From Elysia crispata (Eukaryota; Mollusca; Gastropoda; Plakobranchidae): DNA of 64,000 nucleotides. Below, piece after piece: positions 32,601-43,333 of this stretch. The translations under genes were made by a program, and so were the position numbers. Every line of letters starts with the position of its first letter. Position 1 is the first letter of the stretch. The stretch covers positions 111,001 through 175,000 of the forward strand of contig JAWDGP010003375.1 in assembly GCA_033675545.1 (NCBI GenBank). Direction: 5' to 3'. Under the pieces are notes generated by a model that saw nothing but the letters and a program-made list of their open reading frames with translations, made no database searches and had not been told where the DNA came from.

Positions 32601-34458
32601 AACAATCTGGTAAGACTGAAGCTGTTAGGTTTATATTAGGATAGTTCACATCTGACAATCTGGTAAGACTGAAGCTGTTAGGTTTATATTAGAATAGTTC
32701 AAATCTAACAATCTGGTAAGACTGAAACTGTTAGGTTTATATTAGAATAGTTCAAATCTAACAATCTGGTAAGACTGAAGCTGTTAGGTTTATATTAGAA
32801 TAGTTCAAATCTAACAATCTGGTAAGACTGAAGCTGTTAGGTTTATATTGGAACAGTTCAAAACGTGACAATCTGGTAAGACTGAAGCTGTTAGGTTTAT
32901 ATTGCAACAGTTCAAATCTAACAATCTGGTAAGACTGAAGCTGTTAGGTTTATATTGGAACAGTTCAAAACGTGACAATCTGGTAAGACTGAAGCTGTTA
33001 GGTTTATATTGGAATAGTTTAAATCTGACAATGTGGTAAGACTGAAGCTGTTAGGTTTATATTGGAACAGTTCAAATCTGACAATCTGGTAAGACTGAAG
33101 CTGTTAGGTTTATATTGGAACAGTTCAAATCTGACAATCTGGTAAGACTGAAGCTGTTAAGTTTATATTGGAACAGTTCAAATCTGACAATCTGGTAAGA
33201 CTGAAGCTGTTAAGTTTATATTGGAACAGTTCAAATCTGACAATCTGGTAAGACTGAAGCTGTTAGGTTTATATTGGAACAGTTCAAATCTGACAATCTG
33301 GTAAGACTGAAGCTGTTAAGTTTATATTGGAACAGTTCAAATCTGACAATCTGGTAAGACTGAAGCAGTTAGGTTTATATTGGAACAGTTCAAATCTGAC
33401 AATCTGGTAAGACTGAAGCTGTTAGGTTTATATTGGAATAGTTTAAATCCTGAAACTGTAGCGCATGCAGCTCTTAAATGTTTATGCCCCCATATTCTCT
33501 AAGATTCTAACTGAGGGAAAAGATTTGGAAGAACAATGAACTGTAAATTACTAGATTTGGATAACCTTTTAGTTGTAGAAAATTCACTATTCACGATTAG
33601 ATCTATGGGTCTTTAGGAGTGACTTAATTTCAATTTTCTGTAGATACCTGAAAAAATCTTGGACAAATACTGTTTCATATTTTAATCTCAGTCATTATGT
33701 TTAAAATTGAAACCCTGGTCTCCCGCCATCACCATCACCCTCTAATATCAACTTACAGAATAAATCTTTAAACTTGATGCATGTTTCTGCAGTTGCAACA
33801 TTTGGCTTGCCAACCCTTCAGCCTTCAAATCAGCTTAAAGAATAAATCTCTAAAAGTCCATGGATGTTTCAGTGTTGCAGCTTGTGACATTATCAAATAT
33901 TCAGCTGATTAGAGCCAGTGTAAAAACCGGCCCACATATCTCCTCTCTACCCAAAAGTCTGAAAATTTCAAATTAAAGCTGGAAATAAATTGAAACTTTT
34001 AATTGTAAATTAAATCCGTGGATTGTTAAAGCTATAAAAATACATTTAGAAAACGATTTTTAAAAATCCAAGTTATTGTCGCTTACAATTTGTCAAACTT
34101 TGTTGCGTTTTTTGCACCAGTGTTTTGACATTCAGCAACTATTTTCATTTTGGCCGATGTGTTGTAATGTAGAGCAGAAGTTGTGACGCAATCTTTCTTT
34201 CAGCACGCGGAGCTGGACAGCGAGACATTGGAACAGCTCCTCGTGGCCAGTCACGCCAAGCTGGCCGTGACCATCGTCCTCATCATCAGCATCAGCGCCG
34301 TGGCCATCCTCTTCCTGGTCACCCTCGGTCTCATCGTGTACAGCCTGATCCGCAGGGATAAACTTAGCCTGGTCCGCAGGGGTAAGCTCAGCTTGGACCA
34401 CAGGGGTAAGCTCAGCCTGGTCCACAGGGGTAAGCTCAGCCTGGTCCACAGGGCCTAG
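21222..34458 (+). CDS. CD36/SCARB/LIMP-2 family scavenger receptor
   Basis: A two-pass membrane glycoprotein of the CD36 family, which binds lipoproteins, lipids or lysosomal enzymes through a large extracellular/luminal domain. Exons: 21222-21474, 22432-22785, 24197-24423, 24655-24673 (19 nt, tentative), 26119-26251, 27133-27274, 27455-27590, 28051-28130, 29248-29339, 29676-29725, 29891-29960, 30088-30416, 31472-31587, 31870-31974, 34204-34458. All have AG/GT borders and matching phases, for about 786 residues against 470-530 usual for the family. Family signatures: ADVYLFNLSNPDAF, VGPYSFR, WNSNGTVSYRERHTFEF, IANIPLL, LIWGYTS, GCYC-type CVPECVPNGVYSIEPC, SLPHFLGADPFYL, LTGVIVSNYRRYQLNV, and a C-terminal membrane segment. 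Odd points are the long N-terminal tail, an insertion of about 50 residues before the cysteine cluster, and a tail made of minisatellite. Seven N-glycosylation sequons lie in the ectodomain. The exact paralogue is not resolvable. Confidence 0.88.
22100..22275 (+). mobile_element. tRNA-derived SINE remnant
   Basis: Contains an A-box-like ATGGCTCAGTTCATAGAG and, about 40 nt on, a weak B-box-like GAGCTTGATCACTGG, followed by a non-tRNA body. It lies in an intron of the CD36-family gene. The stem pairing of a real tRNA is not present. Confidence 0.45.
22287..22410. repeat. Short minisatellite, about 32-nt unit, 3-4 copies, just upstream of an exon
   Basis: GTTGCACTGAAGTGTAAGCC followed by a TGTGCCTCATGA-like part is repeated; it ends about 20 nt before the acceptor at 22430-22431. 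Confidence 0.85.
22761..23612 (+). repeat. Minisatellite of 22 units carrying a splice-bounded mini-exon
   Basis: Units of 37-40 nt: TATATACAG, then GGGACACCGCTAGTCTTG (18 nt), then GCGAGTCATTGC. The first copy is the real 3' end of exon 22432-22785 with its GTGAGT donor. The last copy (23586-23603) also has GTGAGT. The twenty copies between carry GCGAGT. The 18-nt part keeps the reading frame (GDTASL). Confidence 0.95.
23586..23603 (+). other. Possible in-frame 18-nt microexon (last array copy)
   Basis: TATATACAG precedes and GTGAGTCG follows. Entry and exit phase are both 1, so inclusion would add six residues (GDTACL) without shifting the frame. The acceptor lacks a pyrimidine tract, so use is uncertain. 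Confidence 0.3.
23686..23780 (+). mobile_element. tRNA-derived SINE head remnant
   Basis: CAAAGCTCAGTTGGTAGATG is a near-perfect polymerase III A box, and GTGCTCTATCGCCCG about 40 nt on resembles a B box. No acceptor stem is formed, so it is not a tRNA gene. Confidence 0.5.
24197..24423 (+). CDS. CD36-family gene: cysteine cluster and first membrane segment
   Basis: Residues about 203-278. A run of ten cysteines lies within about 30 residues (CCCLLC, RWCQSCPCP, LTC) directly before a hydrophobic segment of about 22 residues (TFFMVTALLAAGTLLCVTHF). This is TM1; the cysteines are on the cytoplasmic side and are plausible palmitoylation sites. The exon ends NNRIKK in phase 0 at GTGCGC, in line with the family's basic junction after TM1. 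Confidence 0.85.
24655..24673 (+). CDS. Tentative 19-nt microexon of the CD36-family gene
   Basis: The exon before ends in phase 0 and the one after (26119) begins with two bases of a codon, so a short exon of 3n+1 nt is required. CTC CTG GTT TTA AAG TCT G, bounded by AAG and GTAAAT, fits both phases and yields LLVLKSG. The joined reading NNRIKK-LLVLKSG-VPQWQ matches the family pattern (basic patch, hydrophobic-L-K-x-G, then W). The acceptor has a poor pyrimidine tract, which keeps confidence down. Confidence 0.45.
24840..26115. repeat. Minisatellite, 61-nt unit, about 21 copies, ending at an acceptor
   Basis: Units hold TGATCTTGCTACAACTC, TATGTTAAGGTTATCTG and TTTAATCTCTTGTATCACG. The final partial unit, CTGATCTTGC, runs directly into GGCCAG, the acceptor of the exon at 26119. 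Confidence 0.95.
26119..31974 (+). CDS. CD36-family gene: ectodomain exons
   Basis: Eleven exons encode the lipid-binding ectodomain. In order: VPQWQ and the YLFNLSNPDAF strand (26119), the NITWNSNGT block (27133), helices with EVDEYIGMGTILLNRLL and LIWGY (27455), IPLNIGVFL (28051), the NVYTGADNFSRLNDIYSWD hairpin (29248), LPFWATEEANLIQGTDGS (29676/29891), the long exon with the CVPEC cluster (30088), APLYISLPHFLGADPFYL (31472) and LTGVIVSNYRRYQLNV (31870). Where human CD36 has a cysteine before Arg-Ser after the SD-I motif, this protein reads LFRSF, so one of the three family disulfides probably cannot form in the usual way. Confidence 0.87.
26542..26633. repeat. (GA)n microsatellite
   Basis: About 90 nt of pure GA in an intron of the CD36-family gene; the reverse strand gives meaningless Leu-Ser frames. 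Confidence 0.97.
30722..31462. repeat. Minisatellite, about 52-62-nt unit, about 14 copies, ending at an acceptor
   Basis: Units contain TTTGGTCTATCTTTG, GTTTGTGTAAACTATC and AACAACCAATGTCA. The last unit merges into GGTGTGTGTTCCCAG, the acceptor of the exon at 31472. Confidence 0.95.
31971..33455. repeat. Minisatellite, 53-nt unit, about 28 copies, starting at a donor
   Basis: The first unit begins with the last codon of exon 31870-31974 and its donor (CTG|GTAAGACTG). Every unit repeats CTGGTAAGACTGAAGCTG, then TTAGGTTTATATT and a GTTCAAATCTGACAAT-like end. Copies on the right share GGAACAG in place of GAATAG, showing recent local expansion. Confidence 0.97.
33460..34200. other. Intron of the CD36-family gene, no recognisable feature
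   Basis: Single-copy A/T-rich sequence leading to the acceptor CTTTCTTTCAG at 34203. Near 33760-33870 a sequence containing AGAATAAATCT is loosely duplicated. Confidence 0.5.
34204..34458 (+). CDS. CD36-family gene: C-terminal membrane segment and repeat-derived tail
   Basis: The exon opens in phase 0 after CTTTCTTTCAG with HAELDSETLEQLLVASHAK, then a hydrophobic segment of about 25 residues (VTIVLIISISAVAILFLVTLG and on to IVYSLIRR), the second membrane anchor. The frame then enters a minisatellite and gives several copies of GKLSLVHR before a stop at 34456-34458. Either this basic tail is real, or an older donor (CGCAG|GT) was used and a further exon lies downstream; none was found. Confidence 0.72.
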   Translation, partial: HAELDSETLEQLLVASHAKLAVTIVLIISISAVAILFLVTLGLIVYSLIRRDKLSLVRRGKLSLDHRGKLSLVHRGKLSLVHRA

Positions 34459-36330
34459 GGATAAGCTCAGCCTGGTCCATAGGGGTAAGCTCAGCCTGGT
34501 CCGCAGGGGTAAGCTCAGCCTGGTCCACAGAGCCTAGGGATAAGCTCAGCCTGGTCCACAGGGCCTAGGGATAACCTCAGCCTGGTCCACAGGGGTAAGC
34601 TCAGCCTGGTCCACAGGGATAACCTCAGCCTGGTCCACAGGGGTAAGCTCAGCCTGGTCCACAGGGATAAACTTAGCCTGGTCCGCAGGGGTAAGCTCAG
34701 CCTGGTCCACAGGGCTAAGCTCAGCCTGGTCCACAGGGCCTAGGGATAAGCTCAGCCTGGTCCACAGGGGTAAGCTCAGCCTGGTCCACAGGAGTAAGCT
34801 CAGCCTGGTCCATAGGGATAAACTTAGCCTGGTCCGCAGGGGTAAGCTCAGTCTGGTCCACAGGGGTAAGCTCAGCCTGGTCCACAGGGCCTACGGATAA
34901 GCTCAGCTTGGTCCACTGGGCCTAGGGATAAGCTCAGCCTGGTCCACAGGGGTAAGCTCAGCCTGGTCCACAGGGCCTAGGGATAAGCTCAGCCTGGTCC
35001 ACAGGGCCTAGGGATAAGCTCAGCCTGGTCAGCAGGAGTAAGCTCAGCCTGGTCCACAGGGATAAACTTAGCCTGGTCCGCAGGGGTAAGCTCAGCCTGG
35101 TCCACAAGGGTAAGCTCAGCCTGGTCCACAGGGCCTAGGGGTAAGCTCAGCCTGGTCCGCAGGGGTAAGCTCAGCCTGGTCCACAGGGCCTAGGGATAAG
35201 CTCAGCCTGGTCCACAGGGGGAAGCTCAGCCTGGTCCACAGGGATAAACTTAGCCTGGTTCGCAGGGGTAAGCTCAGCCTGGTCCACAGGGGTAAGCTCA
35301 GCCTGGTCCATAGGAATAAACTTAGCCTGGACCGCAGGGGTAAGCTCAGCCTGGTCCACAGGGGTAAGCTCAGCCTGGTCCACAGGGCCTAGGGATAAGC
35401 TCAGCCTGGTCCACAGGGCCTAGGGATAAGCTCAGCCTGGTCCACAGGGGTAAGCTCAGCCTGGTCCACAGGGCCTAGGGATAAGCTCAGCCTGGTCCAC
35501 AGGGCCTAGGGATAAGCTCAGCCTGGTCCACAGGGGTAAGCTCAGCCTGGTCCATAGGGATAAACTTAGCCTGGTCCGCAGGGGTAAGCTCAGCCTGGTC
35601 CACAGGGGTAAGCTCAGCCTGGTCCACAGGGCCTAGGGATAAGCTCAACTTGGTCCACAGGGCCTAGGGATCAGCTCAGCCTGGTCCACAGGGGTAAGCT
35701 CAGCCTGGTCCACGGATAAACTTAGCCTGGTCCGCAGGGGTAAGCTCAGCCTGGTCCACAGGGGTAAGCTCAGCCTGGTCCACAGGGCCTAGGGGTAAGC
35801 TCAGCCTGGTCCACAGGGCCTAGGGGTAAGCTCAACCTGGTCCACACGGGTAAGCCTAGCCTGGTCTGCAGAGGTAAGCTCAGCTTGGTCCACAGGGGTA
35901 AGCTCAGCCTGGTCCACAGGGCCTAGGGATAAGCTCAGCCTGATCCACAGGGCCTAGGGATAAGCTCAGTCTGGTCCACAGGAGTAAGCTTAGCCTGGTC
36001 CACAGGGATAAACTTAGCCTGGTCCGCCGGGGTAAGCTCAGCCTGGTCCACAGGGGTAAGCTCAGCCTGGTCCACAGGGCCTAGGGGTAAGCTCAGCCTG
36101 GTCTGCAGGGGTAAGCCCAGTCTGGTCCGCAGGGGTAAGCCCAGCCTGGTTCGCAGGGGTAGGCCCAGCCTGGTCCGCAGGGGTAAGCCCAGTCTGGTCC
36201 GCAGGGGTAAGCCCAGTCTGGTCCCCAGGGGTAAGCCCAGCCTGGTCCGCATGGGTAAGCTCTGCCTGGTTCGCAGGGGTGTATGTCCAGTCTGGTCTGC
36301 AGAGGTAAGCTCAGCCTGGTGCTCAGTGAT
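34345..36330. repeat. Minisatellite, mixed 24- and 30-nt units, about 80 copies, starting inside the last coding exon
   Basis: Units alternate between a short form (AGCCTGGTCCACAGGGGTAA then GCTC) and a longer form with GGGCCTAGGGATAAG. The founder is visible in the exon end AGCCTGATCCGCAG. Each short unit holds a CAG and a GTAAGC, so the array is a field of potential splice sites. The reverse strand is open over long stretches (DQAELTPV repeats), which I treat as a by-product of unit length. Confidence 0.96.
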
Positions 36331-37740
36331 AAGCCCATCTTCATGTCGCTTGGAAACACGCTCACTGAGAGAATCAGTTTGTGAATCAAATTTGAACAGG
36401 CTTGTCAAAATGTCACGGTTAGCTTCGCTCTTTATGGCAGCCGTCGGGTACAGCTATGCTTGGAAAGTTAATAAAACACTGAGAGGTTAAAGTAAGCCTG
36501 GACTCGCTCGACTTTGAACACATTGATACAAATGAGGGATCTGCAATGACTTGACAACCTTCTTCATGGTCATGTGCAGCATTATCTCTTCACCAATTAA
36601 AACAGAAAGGTAAAGCGATATATCGGTTGAAATAAAAAATTTTTGCAAACTATCCTGTAGGGGTGGTTTTGTTTTAATGAAATAAGAAGTGCAATTTTTG
36701 GATAGATCCTGTCCACAACAACTTATACTCTGAATGTAGATGCAAAGTAAATATAAAAAAACAGCCTGCGCATGGCGGTGTGGAACAGCAAAAACAAAGA
36801 CCAATTTATCCTTCATCGAGCTGTAGATAGGATGTGTTCTGTTCCAGAGTTTCGAGAGCGAGAACGGTTTAATTTGTTTTTGATGAAGCAGTTCACTTTG
36901 TTTAGTTTAGTGACATCTTCAAGGGCGTCAAGGTTTGTTTCACGTCACGGGTTCTCTTTACATCAGGAGTTCACTTCGATAAGATTAGAACTTCATTGGT
37001 GTAATTCTCTCCCTCAACCCCTCCTTTCCTATCCTCTCACCTTACCTCCTTACCTTCTACCCTCACCTCTTAGCCTTACCTCCTACCATTACCTCCTACC
37101 CTCACCTCTTACCCCTAACTCCTACCCTCATCATCTCCTATCATCACCTCCTAACCTCATTAATTGTTTAGCGTGAACTTTATCATTATGCTTATAAAGT
37201 CATAGGAACCACTTATGATTCAATCACTCACATTAAATCAATGGAATATTACTATGCATTAACGTTTGGCGTCAGCAGAAAGCATGAGTACCAAAGCCCC
37301 ATAGAGACAGACGAACCAAATTTTCTTCCCTTATCAAACACGATTAAAAAATTATGAGCACAAAACAGACTGAACCAGTAGCACAAATCAGCATCTCGAT
37401 ACAATTATCCCAAATACGAGTCCATATCGTCAATAATAAACACATGTTCTCTTCTGTGAAGACCTACTCGCATATCTGATTTCAACATCTTATAACTCGA
37501 GTTTGATCAATGTTGAAATATGTATATTTCTGTACATGTCAACATATCATATAAACATAGAACTCGTTGATCTTGGTTACTATAAAAGCGGCCATTTTGA
37601 ATTTCCCCTTAAATAATTTATAATGCAAGATTGTTTTGTCAGAATATAATTATTCTTTAATTCTTCCTTGATCTCATCTTCGTGCCACCAGAGAGAAATA
37701 TCTATGAGCCTCTAAGGTCCAGTTCTGGTTTGAGGCATAC
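36330..37740. other. Gene-free stretch with a C/T-rich minisatellite
   Basis: No supported gene. Near 37020-37150 a (CTTACCTCCTACC)-like repeat is present on the plus strand. Confidence 0.5.
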
Positions 37741-37749
37741 ATAAACGGT

Positions 37750-38455
37750 GAACTTAGCTCCTGTGACTTAATGGCCCCGCCTCCTGTGATTTGCTGCTTT
37801 GGCTCCTAAGACTTGGTGAATCCGCCTCCTGTGAATTTTGTGACCTCGTCTCCTGTGACTTGCTACCTCCGCGTCCTGTAGCTTGATGCCCCCGCCTCCT
37901 AAGACTTGATGCCTCTGCCTCCTGTGACTTGGTGACTCCGCCTTCTGTGACTTGGTGACTCCATGTCCTGTGACTTGGTGATTCCGCCTCCTGTGACTTG
38001 GTGACTCCGCCTTCTGTGACTTGGTGACTCCATCTCCTGTGACTTGGTGACTCCATCTCCTGTGACTTGGTGACTCCGCCTCCTAACATTTGGTGACTCC
38101 GCCTCCTAACATTTGGTGACTCCGCCTCCTAACATTTGGTAACTCCAACTCATGTGACTTGTTGACTCGACTCCTTTTACTTGGTGACTCCGCCTTACGT
38201 GTTTTAGTGACTCCGCCTCCTGTGACTTGGTGACTCTGCGTCGTGTGACTTGGTTACTCCGCGTCCGCAGACTTGGTGACTTCACCTCATGTGACTTAGT
38301 GACTCCGCCTCCTGTGGCTTGCTGCCTCCGTTTCCTGTAGCTTGATGCTTCCACCTCCGAAGACTTCATGATCCCGCCTCCTGTCATTCGACGACCTCGC
38401 CGCCTGCAACTTGGACTCCCCCCACCACTTGCGATCTGGTGACCCAGTGACACAA
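37750..38455. repeat. Minisatellite, about 24-nt unit, about 30 copies
   Basis: Units read TGACTTGGTGACTCCGCC followed by TCCTG. Because the unit is a multiple of three, the reverse strand stays open for over 100 codons; there is no start context or flanking coding sequence. Confidence 0.95.
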
Positions 38456-38459
38456 AGAT

Positions 38460-39240
38460 CCGCTCTCATGTGATCCGGTCACCCAGCTAATTAAGAACTG
38501 TTTGACCCGGTGATATGGAGAATGATTTCGAACAGGTCTTGCTTGCTTTAGACGAAAATTCAGATCGACTTTTTTTTTGACGGTAAAAAGATAGTAAAAA
38601 GCTTTATAACATGGATGCGCGCAAACATTTCATTGTTTATTGTTAATTGTATCGTTCAGTCATTTCTTAATTTCATTTACGCTTTTTACATGTACAAAGC
38701 CATTATATTATTTATTAAACAATTCACGATGTATCCCTTTTAAAATTATATTTCATATCGTTTCATTACTAATACAAAGCGGTTTGTGGAAAGCAATTTT
38801 GTATGTTTGATTTCAAATCTATTTCTAAGACCCCCATGCTTCTCTTATTGATCTTTTGAAATAAATGGAAGATATTAATCAAAGCTGTTGTTTGAATTTT
38901 TAACTTCAAGCGGTAAAGATTTAAGCATGGATGTGTCCATCGATGTGTTTACTTACAGATGTTCACCATAAAGTGTTTCCTCGTATTTTCATTCCTTACC
39001 CATCCGGCTCTGTCGCCTCTGTGATCGGTATTTTACTGTCATACACTCAGCCTGTTTTCTTTGTTTCTTATTTCTAAAAACCTGAGAATGAATGAAATTT
39101 GTTGTTTCTTTTAAAATACAGTATTAATTTTTTTCAATACTGCTAAAGGACTTTTATAGCTTGAAAGAAAGGGAAAAAACCAAAACAAAACAAACAAAAC
39201 AAAACAAAAAAAAAAAACAACAAAATCAAAACTTAAATCT
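38460..39240. other. Gene-free A/T-rich stretch
   Basis: Nothing recognisable other than A-rich (AAAAC)n-like sequence near 39176-39222. Confidence 0.5.
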
Positions 39241-39244
39241 TTTC

Positions 39245-39435
39245 TTTTGAAGGGATGGGAACTCCACAAACAGTATGCGTGTGAAGTAGATCGGAACTTC
39301 ATAAACAGTATGTGTGTGGAGAAGTAGATCGGAACTCCACAAAAAATGTGAGTGTGGCGAAGTGGATCGGAGCTCCACAATCAGTATGTGTGGAGAAGTA
39401 GATCGGAACTCCACAGACAAGAATTATGAGTGTGG
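39245..39435. repeat. Minisatellite, about 33-40-nt unit, 5 copies
   Basis: Units contain GTAGATCGGAACTCCACA and a TATGTGTGGAGAA-like part. Confidence 0.9.
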
Positions 39436-40393
39436 CGAACCAACAGAAGTGACAAAACTGAACACCAAATTTTTGAGGATAAAGAATAAAAAAATATATG
39501 CATGAAACTTGGCCAAAAAGAAGACAAAAAAAGCTGGAAGAATATCTAGTGACAACAAGGGGAGGCTACCCACAACTTTCACCCCATTTGTTCGTCATGA
39601 GAATTTGTGCCGCTGTAGAACCTGACTTCTGTTTTATTGCACAAGACGAGAAGTTGAGAAACTCCTATGTGTGTGACTTGCGACTAAAGCAAACGCACAT
39701 CCCTAACACACTATAAGCGGTGAGACTACTCGCCCAGTCTATGCAACGATTCTGAAGAACGAAAACAAGTATATTTGCAACTTCATTTCACAAAGCTGTA
39801 TGACTTAGAGCGATATTTCATGCCTGAAGTAGTCGCCGAGAGACGGAATCGATTCTGTCCATGTCCCACGCCCATGCCACACCTCTTGTCTTACCTCTGT
39901 TCTAATAAGCATCTTCACTAATGGACTGAGACTCGCCCAGTCCTCAAACCACATAACACCTTCAATGAGTTATCGACGGACAAGATACATGGCACCGAAA
40001 CTGGGTGCAGTCTGTTATGTTTTTCACTGACATACTTTTTTATTATCTGGCCCCCTCCCCTCCCCCTCTCCCTTATTCCCTCCTCTCTCCCTTTCTCTCT
40101 TTCTCTCGCTCGCGGTCTTTCACTCTATCTTCTCGCATTTTATTTGACTATAATTTATTCAGCTATATTATATTTTAACTTTTCGCTATACTGAAATAGG
40201 AAACTATCCCTCTCAAACTATATTATTCCATATTCTACAAGGTATGGTTCTGTCTTATATGCCTCAGTTATGAGCATAAATGTTGACTTTCCAATGTTTC
40301 GTCACATAACTTAGACGTCGAAAAATCTTTCATTTGTATCTTAAAAAGACATCAGTGGGCCTTATTTGTTACCATTGAGAAAATAATTCAATT

Positions 40394-40394
<1 letters not shown>

Positions 40395-40450
<56 letters not shown>

Positions 40451-40606
40451 ACTCCCTCTCCATCTCTCTCACTCCCTCTCCCTCTCTCACTCCCTCTTCC
40501 TCTCTCTCACTCCCTCCCTCTGCCTCTGTCTGTCTCTCTCTGTCTGTCTACTTGTCTCTCTCTCTCTCTCTCTCTGCCTCTGTCTGTCTCTCTCTGTCTG
40601 TCTACT

Positions 40607-40678
<72 letters not shown>

Positions 40679-40680
40679 TC
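40395..40680. repeat. (TC)n microsatellite complex
   Basis: Two long TC tracts (about 40399-40446 and 40615-40673) separated by imperfect TCTGTCTGTCTACTTG repeats. Confidence 0.97.
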
Positions 40681-40689
40681 CCATTTTAG

Positions 40690-42254
40690 TCTTCCACACT
40701 GCATCACAGACCATTCCTAAATGAGCGCACCGTAACGATACGTCTAAGATAGCCTTCCCACGATCATCTATTTTATAAAAGGCAACTGGTTTCTTTCTCC
40801 GCTATCTCCCCCATACCACGCTCATGAAGTTTATTGAATTTGATCAACCAAGGTCAGTATTCCACGCGGTACAAAAGAAAAATAAAATAAAGAAAAGTTA
40901 TGTATTTATGCTAAAATTATTAATGTTCTTGGAAGTTCATTATATTTTATTATAATTAATTCATCAAAATCTTATGCCAAATTTGTTTTGATAAATAAAA
41001 TAACACTTAAAAGACTTTTCTCAGCGGTTTACATTTTTCAAAGCAGATGGCGCATTTAAAACAGATCATCAAATTTTTTTTTAAATATTAAAGTATAAAA
41101 AGTAACATGTTATTTTACTTAAATGGAGTATTCTAAAATTTAATTGAAAATTAAAAAGTTAAATGAAATTTAACCTACTCCAGTGTGAAGTCGACAGCAT
41201 CATTGAAAACATGTCGTTCTGTACAGAAAAGAAGCTGTCATCACAAATTAAGGAACGAATAGATACACAGACAGGCACCTCGGCATGTCCCGGATAGTTT
41301 CGTAATTTTCCGGTGCCGCCATAAATGTGTTGGTCAAAATGCGTGGAAACTTTATTTATTCTATGTTATAAACAATGGTGTTCTGGTGGAATATTGTCTA
41401 GAAGAGTTTCCTACAAAATGATAGTCATTTATTTTCATAAAAATTGCACATTTTTGAATATTTGCAGAATTTTTTTTAAACCTTTACTGTCTAAAAGGTA
41501 AAAATGAATAAGAAATGAGATCAGTGTGAATGTAAACACCCCTCTTCTTATTTTTCATGCGTTTTATATCTAGGATATTGACCAAAACCATTAAGTGTGA
41601 ACAAGGAACCGAAAAAACATTCAAGTTAAGCCATTTTATAAATGTGGCTGTCTAAATTTATATTACATGAGTTATACAGATTCTGATCTAGAATAACTAT
41701 TAGCTTTAGCTATTCAAGTTAACCAAATAAATCTTTAAATACCCGTGGCCTTAAATAGTTTTTTGCCCTGTGATATAGATCAAAGAATTGTCTGGAGAGT
41801 TGCAAGATTTTCACCACATCAGGTCGAGCAAAGCACTACATTTTATCTTTAAAAGGGTCATCAGCATCACATTAATGTCTCGAAGGAGAAATAAAGTAAA
41901 GGGAGGGCTGCTGAAAAGATCTCACTCAAATTAGTTTACCGTTTTGATTGAGATCTCTCTTTATTTTAAAGAACGTCTTTATGACAACGTAAGAAGAACT
42001 CCAACGTCTCAAGATTTTATGTATTTTAAAACTGTACTACGAATGGCTCTGGAAGATAGTTGCAAATTTTAGCACAATAACTGATATTATCTGTTTGTGC
42101 GCTAAAATTTGCTTTTCTTTTTTGCAGCAGTATTCACCACCTATTCATTGTTGTGAAATTTGCTTTTCTTCAGTACAGTTGTATGCCTTAGGAAGATAAA
42201 GGTCTGTTTTTTATGTTTTTTGTGTTTTGTTGTTTGTTTTTTTTTTTGGAAAAA

Positions 42255-42286
<32 letters not shown>

Positions 42287-43225
42287 TATTTGAACTGGCA
42301 ACCATGCTTGCAAGCTAACAATTTTGCTTTTGACATAGACAACGATGTATGTACATTTCATACCGTCTCCTATGTTAGAATTCAGCCCGTGCCAAAAGCA
42401 TTTATCTTATGACTGTCTGAAAATTATTTTCGTTTTTTTTTTTTTATACCTGTCGAAAGCTTCTATTCCAACCAAATATTAATGTGAAAAACGAAAACGC
42501 ATGACTTTTTGAACGGAAGATTGATAAATTCTTAGATCTAGACAAGGAGAGGAAAAGCGTTGCAGGCTGAACCCCTGAATCTGCTTTTTTTCAGTTAAGA
42601 TCTACTACTAGAATTGTTTGTTTTATATCAACTCGCATTCTGGAAAGCGGAAAGTATTGCATGCTTTCAATTTAAACTTGATAAAATTAAGAAGGATGTG
42701 GACCGAGATCTAGAAACCAAATCCACATGAATCTGGATCTAGATCTGATTTAATCCACAGGTCCAACTAGATCTAAATTACATTCTTATAATCATCTCAT
42801 GCAAGATTATACTTCCAGATTTCTATCATGATTATTGGTTACTCCTGGAACATAATAATTTGAAAAGAAATTGAGTTACTACCTTTATTATAACGCAAAA
42901 GCTAAATTTATGAAAGTACCAGTAAAAGAAATTTTGCACCTCCTGAACAATAATAAATTGAATGAGAATAATTATGCTTCAACTGCTTCAAATATTACAA
43001 AAAGAAAAGCTGCTGTCATTCTACAAACACCAATGAAAGCATCAATTTTTCTATGCCAAGCATCATTTCATAAACCTGAATAAATATGGGTGATGAACAT
43101 GGGGGGCGATCTAACATATAATCGAGCAACATAATAATATTGTGATGAGTGATAGACTAAACCTGTTCTCTGAAAAACAGTCCTCGATATCCAAACAAGG
43201 CTTAGAAAAGATAAGACTTACTTTT
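40690..43225. other. Gene-free stretch with a 30-nt G run
   Basis: A/T-rich single-copy sequence. An uninterrupted run of 30 G lies at 42255-42284 beside a T run. No exon is supported. Confidence 0.55.
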
Positions 43226-43333
43226 TGCAGATACGCTTGAACTCAACACAGCCGATTTATCTAAACCTGTAAACGTATCGTCCTTATCTTTAGACCTAAT
43301 AGTGCTCTCGTCGATGTTGTAGCACCGGACAAG

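Noticed and set aside
34560-34630. Homing-endonuclease-like site (TAGGGATAAC) in the 30-nt units
   Set aside because: Only half of the known I-SceI target is present and the sequence is explained by the repeat unit.
34132-36408. Long minus-strand frames with DQAELTPV-type peptide repeats
   Set aside because: They arise because the minisatellite unit is a multiple of three; there is no flanking coding sequence, and the array clearly grew from the plus-strand exon end.
37754-38453. Minus-strand frames of over 100 codons (HQVTEGGVTKSQE-type repeats)
   Set aside because: By-product of a 24-nt minisatellite; no start context, splice sites or family resemblance.
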